From a bacterium (lineage in GTDB: Bacteria > Bdellovibrionota > FAC87 > UBA2466): 7,572 nt of DNA. This document shows, one piece after another, positions 1 through 5,829 of the stretch. The translations under genes and the position numbers were made by a program. Below the pieces are notes generated by a model that was not told the DNA's origin, did not search any database, and saw only the letters and a program-made list of their open reading frames with translations. The stretch covers positions 1 through 7,572 of the forward strand of contig JALHPX010000147.1 of assembly GCA_022842225.1 (NCBI GenBank), read 5' to 3'. Within the stretch, counting starts at the first letter, position 1; each line of letters opens with the position of its first letter.

Positions 1-146
1 ATAAGGCGCAGGGCACGATACATTTTGAAGTGCCCATTGAGACCGGACGCGCACTTCACCGCGAGCTGCGCCAGCAGCTGCCGGGATATTTGGTTCCTCG
101 TTATGTAGTAGACAGAGGGGACGCGGGCGCGAAGGAACTGCTCTAA
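1..146 (+). CDS. 3' end of a gene entering from the left; possible acyl-adenylate-forming enzyme tail
   Basis: An open frame read from base 3 gives 47 codons and ends at TAA (144-146); the start lies outside the window. The visible tail is charged and contains 'LPGYLVPRYVV' followed by 'GAKELL' at the extreme C-terminus. Family knowledge: acyl-CoA/acyl-AMP ligases (AMP-binding superfamily) end with a small lid domain containing a similar 'LP.Y.VP' stretch, followed some 15-20 residues later by a 'GK' lysine and a basic residue. Here the distance is shorter and the lysine context is 'AKELL', so the match is weak and the assignment is only a suggestion. The stop codon overlaps that of the convergent pilT by four bases, which supports this frame being real. 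Codon choice (CTG, GGC, CGC) matches the neighbours. Confidence 0.55.
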   Translation, partial: KAQGTIHFEVPIETGRALHRELRQQLPGYLVPRYVVDRGDAGAKELL

Positions 147-1384
147 CCGGTCTTCTTTTTGCGGTTGGGAACCGCAACACTTTCGATTTCAATGCTAGGT
201 CCAAAGTTACCAAAGTCGACCTTGGGGACTTCAAATTGATTTCCTGGAGTATTGTCTGGACTTGGCTGCGTAGAGACAACACCCTGCAAGCGCATCTGGA
301 AGTCGCGCACGTTGGTGCAGTTTGCCAGCGCCTCTTGCTCGGAAATTAATTTTTGGCGGTAGAGTCGCATCAAGCTTTGGTCGAAGGAACACATGCCGAT
401 GTTTTCGCTCTCTTCGATGGCGTTGCGAATCGAAATTGTTCTCTCAGGATCAATAATCATATCGCGCACGCGTGCGTTGCAGACCATGATTTCGTGGGCG
501 GCGATGCGGCCTTTTTTATCCGCGCGTGGAATCAAGCGCTGGGAGATAACGCCAATAAGAGTCGATGCTAGTTGGGCGCGGACGGCGGCATTGCTCTTCG
601 AAGGCATGCTGCCAATCACGCGGTTGATCGTTTCCGAAGCATCATTAGTATGCAGCGTACTTAAGACCAAGTGACCGGTCTCGGCACCATTAATCGCCAT
701 CTCGATTGTCTCTTCGTCACGCATTTCTCCGACGAGAATCACATCGGGATCTTGGCGGAGCGCGTACTTAAGCGCTTTGGGAAAGGTGCGGGTGTCGATA
801 CCGATTTCGCGTTGAGTGACGACGCTGCGACGATCTTTAAAAATAAACTCGATAGGATCTTCAATCGTCACGATATGGCACGATTGCGTGCGGGCAATGT
901 GATCGATGATGGCTGCAAGCGTAGTGGATTTCCCGCTACCCGTTGCTCCTGTCACCAGCAAGAGGCCGCGGGCGGAGAGAGCGAGCTGCTTTACCGCAGG
1001 CGGCAGACCTAATTCATCGATAGTTAAAATACGATCGGGAATATAACGACAAACCAGTCGCGGCAACCCACGCTGCTGGCAGATATTGATACGGAATCTG
1101 CCGCCAGATTGGAGTTCGAAGCCTAGATCGATTTCTTCGCCGGCTTCGTACGCTTCTTTTTGTCGATTATTAAGGAGAGCGTTTACCCAAACGCGTAAAT
1201 GTTCGGGAGTGAGTCGAGTGATATTCTCCTTCGACTCATCTCCCAAATAAAATAGATTCCCGTTTACGCGAACAATAGGAGGCAAGCCTGACTTCAAGTG
1301 CAAGTCAGATGCGTGCTTCTCAGTCGCCCTTTTTAGGATGAACTCGAACTCCTGAAGGGCGGTTTGTTTTTGTTCCGGGCTCAT
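143..1384 (-). CDS. pilT: Type IV pilus retraction ATPase PilT
   Basis: A cytoplasmic hexameric ATPase that powers depolymerisation of type IV pili, driving twitching, surface attachment and DNA uptake. Visible motifs in order: N-terminal 'HASDLHLKSGLPP' (24-36), Walker A 'GATGSGKST' (146-154), Asp box 'TIEDPIEF' (173-180), Walker B 'DVILVGEMRD' (214-223) and His box 'HLVLSTLHTNDA' (238-249). 'GEMRD' and the lack of a CxxC zinc finger favour PilT over PilB. The C-terminal signature normally written AIRNLIRE reads 'SIRNAIEE' (318-325). At 413 residues it is longer than the usual 345-370, because of a Pro/Asn-rich tail from about 371 ending in 'NRKKKTG'. The ATG at 1384 lies inside recA, with a GAGG sequence only about 3 bases upstream. 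No later ATG/GTG precedes the conserved region, so this start is preferred. Last gene of the pgpA-recA-pilT run; its stop overlaps the convergent gene on the left. Confidence 0.95.
   Translation of the reverse strand: MSPEQKQTALQEFEFILKRATEKHASDLHLKSGLPPIVRVNGNLFYLGDESKENITRLTPEHLRVWVNALLNNRQKEAYEAGEEIDLGFELQSGGRFRINICQQRGLPRLVCRYIPDRILTIDELGLPPAVKQLALSARGLLLVTGATGSGKSTTLAAIIDHIARTQSCHIVTIEDPIEFIFKDRRSVVTQREIGIDTRTFPKALKYALRQDPDVILVGEMRDEETIEMAINGAETGHLVLSTLHTNDASETINRVIGSMPSKSNAAVRAQLASTLIGVISQRLIPRADKKGRIAAHEIMVCNARVRDMIIDPERTISIRNAIEESENIGMCSFDQSLMRLYRQKLISEQEALANCTNVRDFQMRLQGVVSTQPSPDNTPGNQFEVPKVDFGNFGPSIEIESVAVPNRKKKTG
159..177 (+). terminator. Hairpin just after the left-edge gene, terminator-like
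   Basis: A perfect 8-base-pair inverted repeat, TTGCGGTT and AACCGCAA, around a GGG loop begins 12 bases after the plus-strand stop codon at 144-146. It sits inside the last codons of pilT on the other strand. In the plus direction it is followed by ACACTTTCG, which is not a strong U-tract; in the minus direction by a run of A. It may stop or protect the 3' end of the left-edge transcript, or be chance structure in coding DNA. Confidence 0.35.
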
Positions 1385-2486
1385 CTTCCTCGTCTTCGGA
1401 ATCAGCGCTTGGTCCGGGGCCCACCGCTAACGGTGCTGCGTTTCCACCCGCTGCTGCCGCTGCTGTAGCAGCGACTTTTTCCTGAATCTTCTTTCGGATC
1501 TTATCGACGATCTCAGGATGTTCCTTGAGGAAAAGTCTTGTATTATCGCGGCCCTGGCCAAGCTTCTCGCCGCCGAATGACAACCACGACCCACTTTTAT
1601 CGACGACACCCTGCGCTAAACCAAGGTCAATCAGGTCGCCTTCCATCGAGATGCCTTCGCCAAAAATGATATCGAATTCAACCTGTTTGAACGGAGGCGC
1701 CATCTTATTTTTGACGACTTTGACGCGGGTGCGACTACCGACGACATCTTCGCCATTCTTCAATGCCGAGACGCGTCGAATATCTAAGCGAGCAGACGCG
1801 TAAAACTTCAGCGCATTGCCGCCCGTCGTGGTCTCGGGGTTGCCGAACATCACGCCGATTTTCATGCGCAACTGGTTGATAAAAATCAGAGCGGTTTTGG
1901 ATTTGCTAACGCAGCCCGTTAATTTGCGAAGCGCTTGAGACATCAAGCGGGCTTGTAAGCCCATGTGCGAATCGCCCATCTCGCCTTCTAATTCCGCCCG
2001 CGGAACCAGAGCCGCAACGGAGTCGATGACGATGACATCGATGCCACCGCTACGAACCAAGATTTCGGCAATTTCTAATGCTTGCTCGCCGGTATCGGGT
2101 TGCGAAATTAAAAGATCATCGGTGTTTACGCCGAGCTTTCTTGCGTACGTAACATCGAGTGCGTGTTCCGCATCGATGAACGCTGCGACCCCGCCCGCTT
2201 TCTGTGCTTGCGCGACAGTGTACAGAGCGATGGTGGTTTTACCGGAAGATTCGGGTCCGTAGATTTCGGTTATCCGACCACGGGGCAATCCACCAATTCC
2301 CATCGCTAAATCGAGCGAGAGAGAGCCGGTGGAAATCACTCCCAAGTCCATCGACAGCTTGCTGCCGTCGCCTAACTTCATGATGGACCCTTTGCCGAAT
2401 TGTTTTTCAATCGACAAAAGAGCCATGCTGACGGCTTTAGACCGTTCTCCAGCGCTTGTTGGCATATCGTTATTACTGCGTTCCAT
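1320..2486 (-). CDS. recA: Recombinase RecA
   Basis: ATP-dependent DNA strand-exchange filament protein for homologous recombination and, in most bacteria, LexA cleavage in the SOS response. Clear family motifs: Walker A 'GPESSGKTT' (77-85), 'FIDAEHALD' with the catalytic Glu at 107, Walker B 'VIVIDSVAAL' (151-160), loop L1 'EGEMGDSHMGLQARLMSQAL' (167-186), and loop L2 from N204-Q205 through 'GNPETTTGG' (215-223). The start ATG at 2486 has a strong GAGGAG ribosome site five bases upstream. The protein is 388 residues against about 350 typically. The excess is an Ala-rich linker (about 339-354), a Gly/Pro stretch, an acidic cluster 'DSEDEEDE' (362-369), and a basic end 'VRVHPKKGD'. The last 21 residues are encoded in the 65-base overlap with pilT. 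pgpA lies 33 bases upstream. I see no obvious LexA-type palindrome directly before this gene. Confidence 0.98.
   Translation of the reverse strand: MERSNNDMPTSAGERSKAVSMALLSIEKQFGKGSIMKLGDGSKLSMDLGVISTGSLSLDLAMGIGGLPRGRITEIYGPESSGKTTIALYTVAQAQKAGGVAAFIDAEHALDVTYARKLGVNTDDLLISQPDTGEQALEIAEILVRSGGIDVIVIDSVAALVPRAELEGEMGDSHMGLQARLMSQALRKLTGCVSKSKTALIFINQLRMKIGVMFGNPETTTGGNALKFYASARLDIRRVSALKNGEDVVGSRTRVKVVKNKMAPPFKQVEFDIIFGEGISMEGDLIDLGLAQGVVDKSGSWLSFGGEKLGQGRDNTRLFLKEHPEIVDKIRKKIQEKVAATAAAAAGGNAAPLAVGPGPSADSEDEEDEPGTKTNRPSGVRVHPKKGD
1458..1480 (+). other. Terminator-like hairpin antisense to the recA tail
   Basis: CGCTGCT and AGCAGCG form a 7-base inverted repeat around GT at 1458-1473 (realistically a 6-bp stem with a TGTA loop), followed on the plus strand by AC and five T (1476-1480). 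In the plus direction this has the form of an intrinsic terminator. It lies within the Ala-codon repeats of recA, so it may simply follow from GCT/GCA codon use. If functional it would act on antisense transcripts reading into recA from the left. Confidence 0.25.
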
Positions 2487-2490
2487 TTGT

Positions 2491-2498
2491 GCTCCTCT
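2491..2498 (-). promoter_or_regulatory. Ribosome binding site of recA
   Basis: On the minus strand the sequence AGAGGAGC precedes the recA ATG (2486); the GAGGAG core is five bases from the start codon. It fixes the recA start and lies in the 33-base gap after pgpA, so recA can be translated independently within a shared transcript. Confidence 0.8.
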
Positions 2499-2519
2499 AA
2501 ACTGTGTTCCTACAAAAAG

Positions 2520-2993
2520 TTAAAATGATGCTCGGATCATTAAGTGCAGCAAGATATTGCTATAGATACCCGCTGTCACATCGTCCAGCATCACGCCCCA
2601 CCCGTTCTTCATCCGCTCATCGAATAAATTTGCGGGAGGAAATTTGATGATGTCGAAAAACCGAAATAAGAGAAATCCCCACACGATCCAATACATCGTG
2701 ACCGGAACTCCAATCATCGTGACCATGAAACCAACGATTTCGTCGATCGTGATCCGAGATGAATCGGCGTTACGAAAAATGGTACCGGCTTGCTCGCTTG
2801 CCCAAACGCCAACGGCACCGAGTGCTAAGCACATCACTACCTGAAGCGAGATGGGCAACCCTTGCCATAACCATACAATGGCAACACCTAAGAGCGTGCC
2901 GACTGTACCCGAGGCAACGGGAAAGTAACCCGTGAAGACGCCGCTTGCGACTCCAATAATACCAACCTTCTTTAATCTCTTTTTCCAGCGCAC
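2520..2993 (-). CDS. pgpA: Phosphatidylglycerophosphatase A
   Basis: An inner-membrane enzyme that removes phosphate from phosphatidylglycerophosphate to give phosphatidylglycerol, the last step of PG synthesis. The 157-residue product has the PgpA-family landmarks: 'FPVASGTVGTLLG' (24-36), 'TIDEIVGF' (82-89), 'FRFFDIIKFPP' (110-120) and 'GVMLDDVTAGIYSN' (133-146). The conserved Asp/Glu residues in the last three blocks are the expected metal and active-site residues of this family. Several hydrophobic stretches (about 30-45, 50-67, 86-110 and 139-154) fit membrane helices. The start is a GTG at 2993; an in-frame TGA at 3012-3014 leaves no upstream alternative, and no Shine-Dalgarno sequence is evident. 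First gene of the run leading into recA; pgpA beside recA is a common bacterial arrangement. Confidence 0.92.
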   Translation of the reverse strand: MRWKKRLKKVGIIGVASGVFTGYFPVASGTVGTLLGVAIVWLWQGLPISLQVVMCLALGAVGVWASEQAGTIFRNADSSRITIDEIVGFMVTMIGVPVTMYWIVWGFLLFRFFDIIKFPPANLFDERMKNGWGVMLDDVTAGIYSNILLHLMIRASF

Positions 2994-3005
2994 TGTAATT
3001 AAGAA

Positions 3006-3033
3006 ACTACATCAGACCAAAAGCGTCTGTCAC
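3006..3033 (-). promoter_or_regulatory. Candidate promoter of the pgpA-recA-pilT run
   Basis: On the minus strand, GTGACA (-35-like, 3028-3033) is followed after 16 bases by TGTAGT (-10-like, 3006-3011) with an extended-10 TG just before it. The predicted transcription start would lie only about 6 bases before the GTG start of pgpA, giving an almost leaderless message and agreeing with the missing ribosome site there. Matches to consensus are partial, so this is a suggestion. Confidence 0.3.
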
Positions 3034-3053
3034 GAGTTGTATGGGTGCGTGGA

Positions 3054-3689
3054 CTAGGGTTTCGCCTTTAACTCGGTGCGTAACTCTTCAATCTTGGTGG
3101 CGCCGCCATCGCGAAAATCTTTCTTCGCGGAGCCAAAGAGCGTAGCCGACTTGAGAGTGAGGTAATTGGTATGCGCGATAAGCAAACCGTCTTCGTATGG
3201 CACGATGCGCGTATCGTAGCCCGCACCTTTTATATCGCTGGTGTAGTTGGTCACCGTGTCGGTGAGGGTGGTCTCGTCCGTGGCGGCGGCGCCCTTATTG
3301 ATTAGCTGATCAAATACCGGCTCCAACGTCATATTGCCGAGCGGCGTCCGGACGTCCATCTCTAGCTCATATTCGTAGCGCTTGCCGGCAACGACTTCCT
3401 TAATCCGTTTGGAGGATTTTACATCCGAGAGGTATTTGAAATAGTTGTCGTGGTCGATCACCTTGGCGATGTACTCGTCTACCGAGATGCCCTTAAAAAA
3501 AGATCGGTACTGCACTTTGATTTCGCGAAGAGTGCTGACGAGATCTTTTTGTAGAACCTTCCCCTTCATTAGCTGGTCAATCACTCCAGGCTCGTCAAAA
3601 CCGGTCGGCGGGCGGGCGGCAGCGGCGCTCGTCGATAAAAAAAGAGATACGCTAACAGCAAAAACCACTGAGAAGAGATTTAAACGCAT
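3054..3689 (-). CDS. Exported START/SRPBCC-like protein, lipid-binding fold
   Basis: A 211-residue protein with a Sec signal peptide: 'MRLNLF', a hydrophobic core to about residue 20, and a likely cut in the 'SAAAA' run around 24-25. No lipobox is present, so a soluble periplasmic or secreted protein is expected. After a helical region the sequence has the rhythm of SRPBCC/START proteins: 'AKVIDHDNYFKYLSDVKSSK' (75-94), alternating beta-strand segments such as 'RYEYELEMDV' (104-113), and a late pair 'YDTRIVPYEDGLLIAHTNYL' (158-177) before a C-terminal helix. Family knowledge: this fold binds lipids or other hydrophobic ligands. The ligand cannot be read here and the fold call is by eye. The ATG at 3689 is chosen over an upstream in-frame ATG at 3776 because AGGAGA sits six bases before it and the signal peptide begins there. 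It is separated from pgpA by 60 bases and may feed transcription into it. Confidence 0.75.
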   Translation of the reverse strand: MRLNLFSVVFAVSVSLFLSTSAAAARPPTGFDEPGVIDQLMKGKVLQKDLVSTLREIKVQYRSFFKGISVDEYIAKVIDHDNYFKYLSDVKSSKRIKEVVAGKRYEYELEMDVRTPLGNMTLEPVFDQLINKGAAATDETTLTDTVTNYTSDIKGAGYDTRIVPYEDGLLIAHTNYLTLKSATLFGSAKKDFRDGGATKIEELRTELKAKP

Positions 3690-3694
3690 AAAGG

Positions 3695-3701
3695 TCTCCT
3701 T
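3695..3701 (-). promoter_or_regulatory. Ribosome binding site deciding the start of the START-like gene
   Basis: AAGGAGA on the minus strand, with six bases between GGAG and the ATG at 3689. It shows that the longer reading from 3776, which would put 29 extra residues before the signal peptide, is not the real protein. Confidence 0.8.
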
Positions 3702-3740
3702 GTCGGAAGCAATGCTTGCTGGGGATAAATGAGGATGGAT

Positions 3741-3759
3741 GACGGTCCCTTGGATCGTC
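3741..3759. repeat. Inverted repeat in the divergent control region
   Basis: GACGGTCC and GGATCGTC, separated by CTT, match as inverted arms at 7 of 8 positions; the eighth is a G-U wobble in plus-strand RNA. There is no following T-run, so it is not terminator-like. Its position 52 bases upstream of the minus-strand start and 113 upstream of the plus-strand start suits an operator, but a single copy proves nothing. Confidence 0.35.
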
Positions 3760-3871
3760 AAGACGACCTGCCGCATAGCACGAGGGCGACAGTCGAGGGT
3801 GGCACCCGCGTTGCTATCTCTTTAGGGCCCGTCCGCGTAGGCGGGTTTAAACGGCGAAGAGTGCGTACAAA

Positions 3872-5470
3872 GTGCGAATAAAAACGACAAAAGGCTTATT
3901 TTTGATCCTGCTCGCTGTTGCCGGTGTATTCGGCTGGACTACGCACGCCTACGGGAATGGCTGTCACTTAAGTCTGCGCGCACTGATCAAAACTCTGCGC
4001 CACAGCCCAGATTTCAAAAACCGCGCCCGCGACTACGCCGATGCTTACAAGTTCGTAAGTGAACTCCGCGCGCAAGGAGAGATCCCGGTCTTCTTCCAGC
4101 GCTTCGATGCCCTGACGCCAGAGCAACAGCTCACGTTTGCGACAGAGTTTCTAAAGTTAGGTGAAGGCCAACGCATCGGCGCGATTAGTCGGATCGGAAT
4201 TCTTTCTCGCGCAGGAGATTCCAAAAAACTAGATCGGCTGATTGAAGTAATTTCTGCAAGGTCTCAGACTTTTGACGACCTGACTTCTACCCTCCTCCGC
4301 GGAAGTCCGTATGAAGGGGACGCCCTCAAAGCTGCTGGTGCTTTTGCAAACCATCCGACAGAAGCACTGGATCATGTTTGGCGCGGGGCGGTTCGCATTA
4401 ACGTCGCGGACGCGAATCGCCCGGTGATTGCGTTTGGCATGCACTCCATTGGGGCGTTCCAGGATTTTCTCAATCAAAGAGCGCGCCACCATGGCACCCA
4501 AGTGGACGGCGGAATAGAAGTACTGGATCGCCTGGCGGTTGATTATCAGAAAGCCCTGGACGAACCGATTCCGCCAGGCCCGCCCGAGTGGGCATTGCAA
4601 GCGCACCAGCAGGATCTAGAAGATGTTAAATTTTTTGGTCCTGAGTATGTGCACTTTGCCGATCAAATTGGCCAGAAGCGATTGGCCGCTATGCCCCCGC
4701 AATACAATGGCGTGCAAGCCAGTGCGGCGAACTGGCGCAGCATGGGATTTGAGATCAATGGCAGAAATCTTATTCCATTTATGATCCTGCGCGACGAGTA
4801 CGTCGGGCTAAGTGCCGCACATAACGGCGTGGTGCAGGCGCGACTGCCTCGCGGCTCTTACCGCGGACAAGCATGGGATCAATCTAAGGTCGCCGCGGAA
4901 AACGGCTTGGTGCCTCTCGGAGGAAAGACCCTCTTTCCAAAATCCTGGACGGAGCAAGATGTCAGCACAGCGATCACCAACATTCTGAAGGATCCCAAAA
5001 GCGCTATCCTCGACAGCAAGAAAATCGGCACCAATAAAATGTTCTATGTAGTGGGAACGCACAACGGTGTACGCATGGCAGTCGGCATTATCCATGGCGA
5101 AGTGAAAACGGCTTTCCCGACTTGGCGCCAGGTGCCGCCTGACTCGGTGGGAGAGGGTTTGGCGGAGTATGCCGAAGCAAGCGACCGATTTCGCACTGTC
5201 GTTGGGCGCCTGAACTCCAGCGGCAAATTCTCCAGGCCCATTACTGAGGAGGATTTGCGAGAGATGTATCTCAAGAAGGCTCCGCAACCTGCTGGCCTAA
5301 GCGTTTCTGAATTTGAATTGCTTCGTTCTCTGGCGAGCCCTGCGTCTTGGATCACACGGCCGGATGCTGGATTCTGCGCCAGGGCCGGCTTACCGGATTC
5401 CGCGTTCGTGCAACACGCGGTCACTTCTCTGCTCCAGGCAGAGCGCTTGTTAAATGATTTAGATATCTAG
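3872..5470 (+). CDS. Large exported protein with a C-terminal EndoU-like RNase domain
   Basis: 532 residues with a Sec signal peptide (basic 'MRIKTTKG', hydrophobic 9-20, likely cut near 'HAYG' 25-28). Residues 30-150 look mainly helical and match no family I know. Residues about 310-420 carry the landmarks of the bacterial EndoU nuclease family: 'GGKTLFPKSW' (350-359), an amphipathic helix with 'TAITNILKDPKSAI' (366-379), then 'VVGTHNGVRMAV' (393-404) and 'GEVKTAFP' (409-416). EndoU enzymes cut RNA at uridylates, and bacterial members are mostly toxin tips of secreted proteins. K352 would be the catalytic lysine and T413 the late conserved residue, with F415 where many members have Tyr. The His pair usually just upstream of the lysine is not apparent; the nearest is H317, so activity is doubtful. 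A roughly 110-residue C-terminal extension follows. The start is GTG (an in-frame TAA at 3848-3850 blocks any earlier one) with a weak GAAGAG site 11 bases upstream. No immunity gene is recognisable next to it. Confidence 0.8.
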   Translation: MRIKTTKGLFLILLAVAGVFGWTTHAYGNGCHLSLRALIKTLRHSPDFKNRARDYADAYKFVSELRAQGEIPVFFQRFDALTPEQQLTFATEFLKLGEGQRIGAISRIGILSRAGDSKKLDRLIEVISARSQTFDDLTSTLLRGSPYEGDALKAAGAFANHPTEALDHVWRGAVRINVADANRPVIAFGMHSIGAFQDFLNQRARHHGTQVDGGIEVLDRLAVDYQKALDEPIPPGPPEWALQAHQQDLEDVKFFGPEYVHFADQIGQKRLAAMPPQYNGVQASAANWRSMGFEINGRNLIPFMILRDEYVGLSAAHNGVVQARLPRGSYRGQAWDQSKVAAENGLVPLGGKTLFPKSWTEQDVSTAITNILKDPKSAILDSKKIGTNKMFYVVGTHNGVRMAVGIIHGEVKTAFPTWRQVPPDSVGEGLAEYAEASDRFRTVVGRLNSSGKFSRPITEEDLREMYLKKAPQPAGLSVSEFELLRSLASPASWITRPDAGFCARAGLPDSAFVQHAVTSLLQAERLLNDLDI

Positions 5471-5472
5471 CG

Positions 5473-5817
5473 CTACTTGCACTTGAAGCTCATATCGACT
5501 TTGTAATCATCGGTGGTGCTGCCGTCGTGGTAGGCGCCGTTTTTGTTGCCGATCATGCTGACAACTCCAATGACGGCCTTCGCCGTTTTGTCCGCACCGT
5601 GGTACGAGCTGCTTTGGTTTACTACCACCATGCGCTTGCCCAATTTCTCGCAATGCTCGCGCGCTTCGTCGTTCGCAGCGGAAACAGCGTGCGACTCGGT
5701 CGCGGCATTGGTGACCAACGAAAAACTCCCGTCGTCTTTTTCAAAAATCGTGGTGTGAGAACAACCCATAAAAAAGATAAATGCTGTTAGGATCGGAAGA
5801 TAAATAAATGAACGCAT
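5473..5817 (-). CDS. Small lipoprotein of unknown function
   Basis: 114 residues. The N-terminus 'MRSFIYLPILTAFIFFMGCS' is a signal peptide ending in a lipobox-like 'FMGC', so Cys19 is the likely lipidated residue. Phe at -3 and Met at -2 are unusual for the box. The mature part has a basic/acidic helix containing 'EAREHCEKLGKRMVVV' (51-66), 'SSYHGAD' (70-76) and a C-terminal strand 'DDYKVDMSFKC' (103-113). Cys56 and Cys113 could form a disulfide in the periplasm. I have seen short lipoproteins with an 'A...HC...GK.M' block and a final 'FxC' in other proteobacteria, but I know no function. The ATG at 5817 has AGGAG (5825-5829) seven bases upstream. Its stop lies two bases from that of the convergent EndoU-like gene, and it is divergent from the 333-residue exported protein. 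Confidence 0.85.
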   Translation of the reverse strand: MRSFIYLPILTAFIFFMGCSHTTIFEKDDGSFSLVTNAATESHAVSAANDEAREHCEKLGKRMVVVNQSSSYHGADKTAKAVIGVVSMIGNKNGAYHDGSTTDDYKVDMSFKCK

Positions 5818-5829
5818 CGCGGCTCTCCT

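Larger units (their letters stand above)
3690..3871. promoter_or_regulatory. Divergent control region
   Basis: 182 bases between the START-like gene (minus) and the EndoU-like gene (plus), expected to hold both promoters. It contains the inverted repeat at 3741-3759, a smaller one AGCAA-TGC-TTGCT at 3708-3720, and an 8-base palindrome GTTTAAAC at 3845-3852 close to the plus-strand start. I could not find a -35/-10 pair I would defend on either strand; TTGACG on the minus strand (within the 3741-3759 repeat area) lacks a good -10. Confidence 0.5.

Noticed and set aside
1183..1199. TTAC...GTAA pair resembling a LexA-type box
   Set aside because: The halves are 8 bases apart instead of 3 and lie within pilT coding sequence, not before a start.
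2487..2519. SOS box directly upstream of recA
   Set aside because: No palindromic LexA-like sequence is seen in the 33-base gap; only the ribosome site is evident.
3690..3776. 29-residue N-terminal extension of the START-like protein from an ATG at 3776
   Set aside because: It would put a non-hydrophobic segment before a good signal peptide, and a strong ribosome site serves the ATG at 3689.
3825..3852. Terminator formed by CCGC-GTAG-GCGG near 3833-3844
   Set aside because: Only a 4-base stem with no T-run, and it lies in a divergent promoter region where no transcript ends.
4229..5424. Long open frames antisense to the EndoU-like gene (125, 159 and 126 codons)
   Set aside because: No ribosome site, family motif or signal peptide; they mirror the codon bias of the true gene.
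5473..5817. The lipoprotein as immunity protein for the EndoU-like protein
   Set aside because: Immunity genes usually follow the toxin in the same direction and act where the toxin acts; this gene is convergent and envelope-anchored. Nothing in its sequence suggests an inhibitor.
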